NCBI GenBank assembly: GCA_036346255.1
Contig: CM070617.1
Coordinates: forward strand, 25,719,080-25,783,079
DNA from: Ampelocalamus luodianensis
Taxonomy: Eukaryota; Streptophyta; Magnoliopsida; Poales; Poaceae
Direction: 5' to 3'
DNA: 64,000 bases
Both the position numbers and the translations under genes were made by a program. The notes under the pieces are model-generated. The model saw only the letters and a list, made by a program, of their open reading frames with translations, was not told where the DNA came from and did not search any database. Every line of letters starts with the position of its first letter. Positions within the stretch are counted from its first letter, which is position 1. Below are positions 8,735 to 20,046 of this stretch, one piece after another.

Positions 8735-11700
8735 GAGGACCCCAATTTATTTGGCTTGTAATGCTTAACCAACCTCCCGGTCCTAGCATCACAAATCAAA
8801 TAGATCGATCTCTAGATATGTATACTTCCTGCAAAGCATATACACACCTCGTACTTAAATTAGACATCAACTCCATTCCAAACATAGAGTCCAAACACCA
8901 CACTACCAAACGGAAGATAAACAAATAGTAGAGTTATTACGCATGAGGCCGATGTGCCAAGATACACAAATAAACAAGACGGACAATGAAGCAAAAGTGC
9001 CATAAGATGGCTATAAACAAAGCCAATCGCGTGCCTCCAACCCACAAGGCATCCGACCGACCGCCAAGTCTAGTCGCCCACGAAACGGCAACACAAATTC
9101 ACGTATGAGACCCTTGGGGCTCACCTTCTTCCTCTGCAACAAAAACATTAAGCAAAGCACCGAGTACAAAGATTGTCTTTGTACCCGCAAGATCGACGTG
9201 TGAACTAGCGCACTGCTCATATGCTACATGCAGCTTGTTTGGTGGAGGCCATATGTTTCATTTGCATAAAGCCAATTTTCATTTGCAATAATATGATACA
9301 GCTTGAAGGCAAGTTTGCAATTCATTTTAAGATTGAAATAACAATAAGGATAATAATAACAAAAGAGGAAGATAAATAACCTAGAAGTGACTATCCCAAT
9401 AGTCACTCCAACAATAGCACGAATCCCGCATTCGCATCACCCATCAAGTTTTAATTTTAAATGTTGTAGTCTAACTCTTGATAAGCTTACCCAAGCGTGT
9501 CCATCACCTAGGACGAGGCTATTCGAATAGTTTTTAACCTCGCAGGGTGTACCATCAGACACACACTTCGCATCGCTTTAAGCCAAAGCACACTTCCAAA
9601 GGTATGCCAGCACAACTAAGTCCTACGAGACTTTTTCCAATATTGTGTATTAACTACGAGCCGCTCGTATGGATAGAAATCCATACGCTACATGGTAAAG
9701 CCGAAAAGACAACTACCCACTCGTGATAAAGCTTTTGACAACTACCATGCTCCCACCTCCATCCCTCCCGCGACCTCCCGCGACCCTGAGCCAATACACG
9801 CCAAAGTACTAGGTCAAGAGAGGTCCCATACCCTCTAGTGTGGTTAGCACGAATGCTCGGATAACAGAACTCACAAGATGTTCGGTCCTTAATTGACCCT
9901 GCACCTTCCGACACACCCAATGTGATCACACCAATCTTACCGTTATGCCCGCCTAAATCATTTTTGTTTTCGGTTTTGTTTTGCAATTAACATAGCACGA
10001 AATGGAATATAAGAACAAGAATAATTTTATAGATCAAGATCATCGACTAAGTCGATGATCACCCAAAACTACCGTAGCTAAGCATGGCTAAGCAACCGAA
10101 CTCAGAATCTACTAAGTGACGAGAGTTCATCCAAATAACTCTAATCACAAAGAAATAACCTAGGCTCAAGTAGTAGAGGACAAATATTTACCTACATGAT
10201 TATGCATCTAAAGGTTTAACTAACCAATTTAACACAAAATAAGCGATGCATACATACGCTTGAAAAAATATTAGACTTTAAAATACTGGATAAAATGATC
10301 AAATGCTTGTTCGGTCATTGTTGCTCAATTTGTTATGAGGGTCGCTCTCGTGGTTACCGCAAATATCGGGCCTAACGATTGAACAAAACAAATAATAAGA
10401 ACGAATAACACCACCAAACTCAAACATATAACAACATCAAAACATACCAAAAGTTTACACACAGCCTAAGCATGATATAGCAAAATTTTAGAAACAGAGA
10501 ACAATTCATTTTAAGTTATTAAGAATTTTATATGAATTTTCTAAGCTAAAAACACATCAAAACACTGTTAATTACTTAACAATTTTTATGAATGTAAACA
10601 GTATCTAAAACCTATCCTGGTAGTTAGTATACTAAAATGAAATTTTATGTAATTGGTTTCACTAGATTTGAACAATTATTGAAAGAGATAAATATTTTCT
10701 AATTTAGCGATACATAAAACATCCTTTAATTAATTAACAGATTTTTCCTACAGAGACAAGGTTGAAACTAATTTTAGTAAATACCACATTTAAAATGAAA
10801 ATTAACAGACTGGTTTCATGTGATTTGAATAAAAATTGAATTAGTTATGCATTTTCTAAGTTTAAATGAATTAATGAGCAACATAAAAACATTTCAAATC
10901 CATAAAGCATTAAAACCTTTTACACTCACAATCAGCTAGCCCTAGCCATCGACAAAGGGACTAATGAGAGGCCGACTCAGACACCCTCATCACGATGACG
11001 TCGAAGGCGTGATTCAGAGAATACGCCTTCGCTTAGTAAATGTAATTCTAACACATACTCACAGAGAAATACGCCACCGAGAAAACGTAGTATCAAAGCT
11101 ACACAACCGCCAACCGACAAAGATGGACCCACATGACAAATGACTCAGAGAACAAATAACGCTGGATTAAAGATTCTCAAACGCGACAACTGTAGGGCCC
11201 ACAAGGCGTTGATATCGACTAAAAGACGATTAGTACTAAAGAGTAGGGTTAGACCTTAACGCCGCTGACGGCCATCGGCGACCACGGAACGGCGCGCGCG
11301 CCGCAAGAATCGATCTAGCTAACCAGAGGGTCTCGTGGCAAAGGGTATACCTACAGTTCGCTAGGACCTTGCGAACTCGATGACGCGGCGAATCGGCGCG
11401 AACTGAGGCGGAGAAGAAGACACGGCCCACGGCGCGGACGCTACAAAGCTTCTAGAAGGCTCCGGAAGTGCGCCTCGGCCGCTTTGACTCCAGAAGGTTT
11501 CGCCACGATCAAGACGACGATGGAGCACGACGTGGTCGGAAACGCCGCGCGATTTAATCACCGCACTTGGAGAAGAAGGGTCGCACACCAACGGTGCACC
11601 AAAGATGGAAACGGTCACCATTAGATTCAGCATCGCAGCGATCCTAAGGAACCAAACGCCGAGGCATGATACTCACTAGAACGCCGTAAGGCTTACAGAC

Positions 11701-12833
11701 CAAGATCACCGGAGGCGAGACGATGAACTTGCTTTCGTGATACAACGCACGACAATGATCCCGGCCGGGCAAAATGGAGGCGCGTCGAGCAAGGATCACG
11801 ATGGTGCGGTCATGGGCTCGAGGGCGCCCGATACAATGCGCTACGCTTACGGGTTCTTCTCCGCCGAGAAGGAAATTTGGCGAGAATGCACGAATGCACG
11901 CGAGGACGAATGGGTGACCTAAAGAGATAGGTGAGCTCGGCGATTCTCCGAGGCGACACACGCCCACGACGCGGCAACGACGAGTCATGCGTGGCATGCA
12001 TGCGCGAGCGCCGCGAGCTTCCGCGAGTGCGGAGAAGACGAGGGCGACATCGACAGCGGGGCCCACACGCCGACGACGGTGGCAAACGGCTCGAGTCGGG
12101 TCCGTGCGACGCAAACAGCTGGTTAGACTCGATCAGAATGTATCGACCGCTGGATCTAAGATGAACGGCCGAGATTGATGTATGCATTCGGACAGTCGGT
12201 TGATTCGACGCGACGCGGCCGCACGATCTGCATCGGACGGCCGACAATGATCGGGCTCGCGCTGCAAGAGGCGGTGCGACCGAGCCATTTAGGTGCGGTC
12301 GATTTGAGTCGGGCTCGGTTCGAGCCCGACAAACAAGTGATTTCGATTTTGAGTTTGAAAGTCGAGAGAGTTTGGGAATTTATAGAGGTAGTTCCCGAGC
12401 TCCAAAATTCCAAAATTTTTATGGGAACTAACTAGGACAGAGAACAAACTGGCATAATGTTTCCAGGAGTTTTCATGCACTAGATTTCTCCCAAAAATTC
12501 ACAAGCTCTTGCTCAGAGGTTTGACCAGATTTCCAAACTGGTTTGACTTGGGCATTTGAAATAGCAAATAAAATCTAAAAATTATGAAATAATTCAGGGA
12601 GGTAGATAGGATGATCAAGATGATAGGAAAAATAATTTCAGAGGATGATCACAAGTTTGAAAGCTAAGAATTTGCTGACAACAATTTCCATTCACAAGAA
12701 TTTAATTCTAGAAAATGGAAATTGCTAGGGAAAATTTGGAAAACTTCCAAATGATTTGATGAGACAACAAAAGTTTTTATTTCTCCTCAAAATTTTACAT
12801 TTGAAATACAAACCCTAAGTCAGGGCTGTTACA
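8735..12833 (-). mobile_element. Ty3/gypsy LTR (probable solo LTR, about 4.1 kb) inside the MULE
   Basis: On the minus strand the block starts TGTAACAGCCCTGACTTAG at 12833 and appears to end GGGGTCCTCA at 8735, the same head and tail style as the other Tekay-like LTRs here. MULE coding sequence resumes on both sides. Flanks read TTACC (12834-12838) and TCACC (8729-8733) with one extra base, an imperfect five-base target duplication. The shared LTR motif CTATTCGAATAG lies at 9519-9530. A GC-rich zone (11240-12330) probably corresponds to promoter and transcript start. No gag-pol is present. The open frames within (for example 11644-12247) lack any recognised domain. The border at 8735 is less certain than that at 12833. 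Confidence 0.6.
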
Positions 12834-14180
12834 TTACCTATTCTCTTCAAGTCCCTGTTGGGACCCCATTGCACCATGTCTGGCCAAAGATCCTTGTAGT
12901 TTATTTCCAAGCCGTACGAGTGAAACTCTCCACTCCATATACCAAATAGGTATTGCATGTCGTAGTACTCAAAGATGTATGGTGTAGACATCTGCCTCAT
13001 TTGTGCACACGCCTTGTACACATATGAGCATGGCTTGTGAAGGAGCTTTGGATTGTTGCAGGTGCATGTCGCCACATCACCCTGGGTGCATGTCTGTTTC
13101 CTTTCCCCCCTAGCATGACTGTTGACATATTCCTGCCGAAGCCTGATCTCGTACTTCCACATAAGGCCGTCAATCACCTAGATGCCGTGCATTCAGGCCT
13201 TCTCCATCTTCCGGTCCATGTGCCTTTGCATGTTCTCGGACCACCGCTTGCCTTCGTCCATCTGTCATTTGGCTGCGGTGGCTCTATTGACGAAATAACC
13301 AACAGTGCGAGTCCATGTCTCCTGGACAATCGCGGTGATAGGAAGGCACCGCACACCTTTGAGGACGCTATTCTAGACCTTGGACATGTTGGTCATCATA
13401 ATCAAGTACCTCGCACCGTCTGTGTTATAGAGGAGGGACCATTTCTCCAATTCAGGAGCGGACTCCCTTGTATGTCTTATGGCACTACTGGGTTGCTCTC
13501 CCTTCGGAGTGGACTCCCTTGTATGTCTCGTAGTCCGGTGTTCGAGATCTCTCCAAATGGACTCAAACTTCCGCCTCTGGTTTCGCAGACACAACGCCTT
13601 GAACATCTTCATGAGTTCTTGATTACGGAACCGCGTCAACAAGTTAGATGCAAGATGCCTCATGCACCACCTGGATTATACATCGTTCCACTGGTGAGAC
13701 GGATCCGTCCCACACTGCATGGTGTTGATGGCCGCCAACAACCCAGCATTACGATTTATGATTATACAGACGTTGGGCCGGTCTCCCACCACCGCCCTCT
13801 TCACGTTCTCTAAGAATCATAGCCAGCTGGATGTGTTCTCGCTCTCTATAATGGCAAATGCCACCGAGAGAAGCTGATCATTCGCACCGGCCACCACCGC
13901 GGTGAGGATGGTGCCCTTGTACCTCACTGTGAGGAAAGTGTCATCCATCGTTAGCATGGAGAGGGCAGAACTTGAAACACCCGGTACAGTATGAAGCGGT
14001 TGAGACCTTTCCCAGCATCTTCACGGTCAAGCTTGTTTACGTACGTGCCGGGGTTTGATCCGACAATCTGGTGAAGCAATCTCGGCACAAGATTGTATGC
14101 CTCTTCGTATGTCCCGTACATGGTCTCGATGACCTTCTGCTTGGCTCGTCGGATCTTGCTGTAGCTAACTGGATAGCCAA

Positions 14181-17100
14181 TGTAACATACCTAATTTACA
14201 GAGTTTTTTAAACAAATTCATTTTTTTTTTAAAAAAAACAACCATTTGGTTTAAGTTGCAAAAGCTTAGATTGGAATTTAGAAATCAATAACTATTTAAT
14301 TTGAATTAATCCAACTTTAATTAAATTAAAAAGTTAGTTTATTTGAGTTTTCTGGATTTTATTTGGATTTGAAGTCTTTTCTTGCTTTTTCTAGGTTTTA
14401 GATTTGGTTTTTCCTTTTGTTTGAAGCCAAAATCTATTTTGTTTGCAAAAGTAAAAACTAAAGTATAGTTAAAAGTGTTTTTATTAAGTTCTAAATAATT
14501 CAAGGGACTTCTTTGAATTTTTCTACAATTTTTAGACTCTATTAGCTATTTTCTAAAAGCCTTTTTGCTTTTCTGGCATTTCTTTAATCAGAAATGTATT
14601 TTAAATCCTCCTTTGGCTTTTGGGCCGAATCTTTCTCGGCTCACTCCACCTCTCCGTCACGCGGCCCAATCCAACAGCCCGCTCCTGCGCGCGCCGCGAC
14701 CTCGCCTGCCAACCGTCCAATCTTGGATGGACGGCTCAGATCGCGTCGCACGATTTGGAGGTCCGATCGCCCCACTCGTTGCGGACCGTTCGATCAAAAT
14801 CAAACGGCTCCCACTTTGCCCACACCCGCGCGCCTCTCTCTCTCGCTCTCGCTGACTGGTGGCCCTGCCTTGTCTGCCCCCTTCGTCTCCGCTGTCATCA
14901 TCTACCTCCCGCGCCCGTCGCCGCCGCGCTTGTGCCGCACGCGTGCGCGCGTTTTGCGCCGGCTGCCTCCATCCTTCCCCGCCCCATTTCTAACGCGCCT
15001 TGAATGCGGCGTGCTCCACCGCACTCATTGCCACCAACAACGTGTGCTCCCGTGTCTTGTCGCCGCCCCGCGTTGCGCGTGTCCCTTGTCGGACCCTACC
15101 GCCGTAGAGCCCGTAGCTCAACCCCCTCCCTCCTACCTCCCCACGCCTATTTAAGGCGAGCACCGGGAGCGCCTCAACCTCCTCTCTCTTTCACCCCTTC
15201 TCCCTCGCCCTCTCTCGCTATCCTTTGGCCGTAATCGAAGCTCTTCGCCGTCGGCCATTGAAGCTCGCCGCCGCCGTTTGCGCCGTCTCCGAGCCTCCTC
15301 CGTCGTCATTGTCCCCAACTTCGGCATCTTAAGGCCGCCGCCTACGCCGTGCGCACCTCCCCTTCGTCAGAAACCACCCGGAACACCGTCGCCGCTTTCA
15401 GCCTCCGCCGCCGTCGCTTTTCTTCCTCGCCACCGGCCTTCCCGTGCCGCCGCGTCCTCGCGACCGTGAGCACCAGCATCGCCACGTCGTCCTCTTCGTG
15501 TAGGTGTCCTCGCCGGACACCGGAACCCCGCCATTCACCGGCGACCATCGGGCCCCGAGCGTCACCTCAGTGCCATGTCAGCCCTTTTTGCTGATGTGGC
15601 AGCCCAGTCAGCACCCGCGTGGCATTTCTGTGATTTCCTGTTGAGAAATAATTCAGCCAAAAATTTAAATCCCACCGCTGACGATAGCTGGCGCAATAAA
15701 TCACTTTTCCTTTAGAAGAATAATTCCAGAAATCAGGAAATTCCTTTTTCTTGATTTTCAATCTTCCGGAGGCCGTAACTTCTTCATTCGAACTCCGATT
15801 CGAGTGATTCAAATTTCTAAATTCATCTAAAATCCTCCTCTTGCTGTTAGTACTAATTTGATATTTATTTGGAGTTGTTTTATTTATTTAGCTATTTTCG
15901 CACGTGTGGATTCCGGTGTTTCAGAAGATTTCTCAGACCCGACAACCCAAGCACCTCAACTCTTCAACGAAGGCAAGTCATAGACTTTTGATCATATTGA
16001 ACCCATTTTACAAAACTATATTGTTTGATATAAACTTGCATTGCTAGTTTTATATTAAATGGTTTCAGAGTAGATAATTGTCTAATTGATGTATGCCCCT
16101 TTGAAAAATTGCAAATGACATGTACCCTTGAATTACATAAATCCTTGGATACCTTAGGAGGGTTTATTTTAGTTGGACATTGTTAAATTACCAACATGAG
16201 TATCGTATTATGCTTAGCTATGCTATAGTTGTACGTTAGGACTCGTGATCACATGCTCGTATGAATAAACATGACTAAAGGAATTATGGAATTGTGGCGC
16301 GACCACTATTATTAAAAGATGTTGTGCCAAGGCTAGGGTGGTCTTTGGCCGAGTTGAACCAAAAATATTTTATGCTCGGGCGAGTGGGCGATGGTAAGTG
16401 TGGGTGCCGTAACGCACATTGGGACATGGATAGTCTCGTCTGAGCAGCCAACTAAGAACTTAACCTTGAACCATTGATTTGGGTCATACCGTGCAACCAC
16501 ATGTCTAGGATGGGGTGGACTGGGCCAACTAATTAGCAATGTTTTGATTTAGCTCTGTTTGGGTTGAAAAGCGGCGCTAGAGGGGGCATGAATCTGGCGG
16601 GAGTAAAACCCGTTAGAAGCAAATCCTTAGCGAGCAGAACCGAGTGAAAACAGAGCTTTGTAAAAGCCTTGTGATGACGACTTAGTCGCACACCTTCGGC
16701 AGTGTGTCAGACGGACATTACAAGTCAATTATCTCTTGTAGATAAAGTTGTACAATCTCTGCAGAGTGTAAAAACTATTTGAATAGCCGTGTCCCCGGTT
16801 ATGGACATGCCCGAAGATTTCACGCAAGGGGTAGATGTTTTCATTAAAATGGTGGGAATGATGGTTTGGATGGAATGGTTGGGATGATCTGTAGTTGTTT
16901 CAAAGAACTGAATTACTTATGTATTAATCTTTTAAATTGTGCTTTTAATCTACTTATTGTATTTACTGTCAATATTGCTTTCTGCAAAATAGCCATAATT
17001 GCTTTCTGCAAAATAGCCATAAAGTTTTTCTTGTCTAGCCTCGCATGAATAATAATTGCATACACCTCCCTATGACTTGCTGAGTACATTCAAAGTACTC

Positions 17101-17477
17101 ACAGCTTGCGCCCTGTGTGATTAATCCCCACAGAAGAACCAGGGAACTCAGAGAATTACGAAAAGGAGTATCTCGAAGACTTTGTGAACTAGGTCGCGTC
17201 CTCCACTCGATTGCCTGTAGGCATATCGAATGGCCTCCACGAGATATTTTGTTTCCGTTGCAAGTTAACTTTTGGTGTTCAGCCCTGCGTGGCAACTCTG
17301 TAAGACTTGACCATAAGGTCCTTTTGCTACCAAGTAATATTAATTTGTCCGCTTCATCGTTATTTTGTTGTATGGTTGTGATTACACCGATGTTATAACT
17401 ATGCGAACTAGCTACTGATCTGGGACTAATTCGGAATGCACAGAGGGTCCTGGGGTTGCATACCCGGGGTCCCGACA
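14181..17477 (+). mobile_element. Solo Ty3/gypsy LTR, 3297 bp, TSD GCCAA
   Basis: The block begins TGTAACATACCTAATTTACA and ends GGGGTCCCGACA. It is flanked on both sides by GCCAA (14176-14180 and 17478-17482), a perfect five-base target duplication, and sits inside MULE coding DNA. It contains no gag, pol or primer site, so it is a solo LTR left by LTR-LTR recombination. A TATTTAA box near 15148 within a GC-rich zone is a candidate promoter. The paired palindromes CTCTGCAGAG and CTATTTGAATAG lie at 16757-16766 and 16775-16786. Open frames within it are proline- and arginine-rich low-complexity readings and are not called as genes. Confidence 0.9.
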
Positions 17478-18539
17478 GCCAACCTGATTGATGACTTCCG
17501 ACATCATCATCTTGGGGGGAGACAGACACGTCCGCCTCAACTAGATGCGTGATGAGGTTTGCAACATATGTGTAAGTCACGTTCTGATGTTGTCGTAGGG
17601 GCTCGCTGAGCTCCCAAGTATGGTCGTTCAGCTCCTTGACCGTGAAGATCGAGCCGAAGATCTTTGCTCGGTGAGCGTTGACCTTGCTAGGGCAGCCTTC
17701 TACTACGCACTTCACTGCGTACTTTCCTAGGTTGGACCGGTGCACTCAGTACGCACGGCTAGTGGATAAGGCGTACCGTGCTATAGCTTGTTGCATAGCC
17801 ACATTGTCCGGGAAGTGCTGTCCAACTAAGAGGGTGTCGGCTTCAAACCCCCACTGAGAGCCTTCTTTTTGCGGTAGTACAAGCGAACACACCATAATAT
17901 CATCAAGTCTCGATGCCACGTAAGGACTACCGGCTTGGTGTGCGTCCTCATCGCTACCATCCGAGCTTGGGCCGGTGTCTTCGTCGAACTCCAACCAGAG
18001 AGGCTCGTCTGGTTGATACTCGCGACAGTCGATGCGGACCGACCACCATGTTTCCGCCCCTCATTTGGCACAAAATTAGGCATAGGACTTCCTTCCGAGG
18101 CAGCACATTCCGTGCTGTAATCTTCAGGCTCGGGCTGCGCTTGCTAGTTGTAGAGGCCTCGGCATCATCAAGGTTTCCCCGCGCCCAACGTACGAAATTC
18201 ACGTATACCATAGGCTTCTTGTGAATGTCCGCTTTGGGCTGGGAGACAATCTCCATGTACTGCCTCCATGCTATGCTTCCATTCACCTTGACGAGCTCCG
18301 ACACATAATTTGTGCAGGTGATCGCCTCGATCACAACTTTCTTCGTCGTTGGCTCCGTGATGAACTCCCTCCGGATGTAGCTTCGCAGCTCGTGAATATT
18401 CATCGCGTAGAGCCCGTCCGCTCGGACCACCTTGTACTGACATCTCGACAGGTCCAACCTATCGGATCCGGCTCGTACGAGACCATCGCCGCAAAACACA
18501 AATAAGTCATGCATGTTCGAAAATACTTAAAGACACAAC

Positions 18540-19040
18540 AACCAATAAATAATTACAAATGAGTTATGCCTAACTAATTCCTACTTAACTAATTACGACA
18601 GATTAATTACCACTACATAAATTACTGGTAGTTCATTTCCACTAATCATTTCTGCAAACAACTGATTACGACTTATTAATTACTACTAAAAATTTACCAG
18701 TACTTTATTTCCACTTATTCAATATGTTGTAATGATGACTACTAAACTAATTACAACAAATTAATTACCACTAAACTAATTCATTACTAGTGAACTAACT
18801 ATTTACGACTAATTAATTACCTCTAAACTAACTAATTACGATTGATTAATTACCACTAAAAAATTACCAGTACTTCATTTCCACTTACATAATATGCCGT
18901 AATGATGACTACTAAACTAATTAATTACCACTAAACTAATTCATTACTAGTGAACTAACTAATTACGACTAATTAATTGCCCCTAAACTATCTAATTACG
19001 ATTAGCTTACTAAGACTGACTAATTACGACTACGGTAATA
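18540..19040. repeat. AT-rich tandem repeat, about 170-180-bp duplication
   Basis: A phrase such as CTAATTAATTACCACTAAAC recurs throughout. At larger scale, 18665-18845 and 18846-19010 are two copies of the same 165-180-base block, each containing ATGATGACTACTAAACTAAT and AATTCATTACTAGTGAACTA. It lies just upstream of the MULE transposase start and may be part of that element. Confidence 0.75.
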
Positions 19041-20046
19041 ACGACAAAAGCATCTGACAAATTACCTACCCTTCGGGGGAAAGTAATCAATCAAGGCTGA
19101 GCGCCGAGCGACGAGAAGCAAGAAAACAGTTAACCTCCCAATAAAAGTAATTATGTTACGTTCTCTGAGTTCTCAGCGATGAGCTCAAGAACGAGAATCG
19201 AAATGCAAATAAGATGAGGGAAGAGCGAGTGCTAGAGTTCGGTATTTATAACCGAGCGGAGGAGGAGTCGCGGCATTGGCGCCGAGAATTCTGTAAGCAT
19301 TGGCGCCAAAATATCTGGACGAGGCGACAGATGTGCGGTGGAGGGAGGAGGGACGGTGGGAAAGATGGCCACCGCGAGGTTTTTTAATTCTCTACAGAAC
19401 AGTCCAGGTGCGTGGCGGGTGTGGCGGAGGGGCGTGATTCGGGAGGATGTTGCGAGAAAAATTCTGAACGAAAAAAATTATGGCAAATTTGTACACGTAT
19501 TTTGGTTGTTACGTGTGTACTACAGCGCCATATTGTATATTGACATCTCCAATGGAGTTCCAATGCAGCTTTTTTTCTATACATTCCAAGTCACATGAAA
19601 TCATGAAACCCTAATTTTCGAAACCTAAAATCAATATTTTCGCGACCTAAATCCTAAATTTTTGAGACAATACTAGAACATATATAAAATTGCCGAAACA
19701 TTACACAATCAAGTCCACTGCGTGACGACCCTTCAAAATAAAATTCATAATTTTTGAAGCTCATTTTCTACATTTATTGATTCATACGAACATGACATTT
19801 ATACGAAATAGCGATAACAATTTTAAATGAATAAAATTATGAGAAATTTACACAAGCAAGTACACGGTGTCCAGAGGCTCCACAAACAATTTCATAATTT
19901 TTTGTATTCATTTGCTATATTTTAAAATTACTCTAAATTTCAACCTAAAACTAACCTAACTAACATAACTAATTAACCTACCCAACTAACTACTAATTAA
20001 CCCTAGCTAATTGCCGGACTATTGGCTGGCGCGTGGTGGGCATGCG
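19041..20046. other. Presumed MULE 5' flank; no gene
   Basis: GC-poor sequence with a GC-rich patch near 19250-19440 holding two copies of GCATTGGCGCC. This is probably the promoter and terminal region of the MULE, but I could not find a matching terminal inverted repeat on the other side. Further CTAACTAATTAACC-type runs occur at 19950-20010. Confidence 0.35.

Larger units (their letters stand above)
8570..18514 (-). pseudogene. MuDR-type MULE transposase gene split by two LTR insertions
   Basis: This minus-strand gene encodes a Mutator-like transposase in at least three blocks. The N-terminal block (18514-17483) contains an acidic SSDGSDEDAHQ segment, LVGQHFPDNVAMQQAIARYA and YAVKCVVEGCPSKVNAHRAK, the MuDR DNA-binding region. 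The middle block (14180-12834) contains VSYSKIRRAKQKVIETMYGT, then AYNLVPRLLHQIVGSNPGTY, a DDE-region part RHLASNLLTRFRNQEL, and a SWIM-type finger CTCNNPKLLHKPCSYVYKAC. The C-terminal block (8734-8570) holds the zinc knuckle CRICKTPGHSMKDCPNRP and the stop at 8570-8572. The SWIM finger has Tyr where His is expected (CSY). A solo LTR (14181-17477) and a probable second LTR (8735-12833) separate the blocks, and frameshifts occur near 17745. The gene cannot give a full protein now. Confidence 0.85.

Noticed and set aside
11644..12247. Arginine-rich open frames on both strands
   Set aside because: They lie in the GC-rich promoter zone of an LTR and have no domain; long frames are expected from base composition.
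14565..15594. Several overlapping open frames up to 186 codons
   Set aside because: Inside the solo LTR; low-complexity readings in several frames at once.
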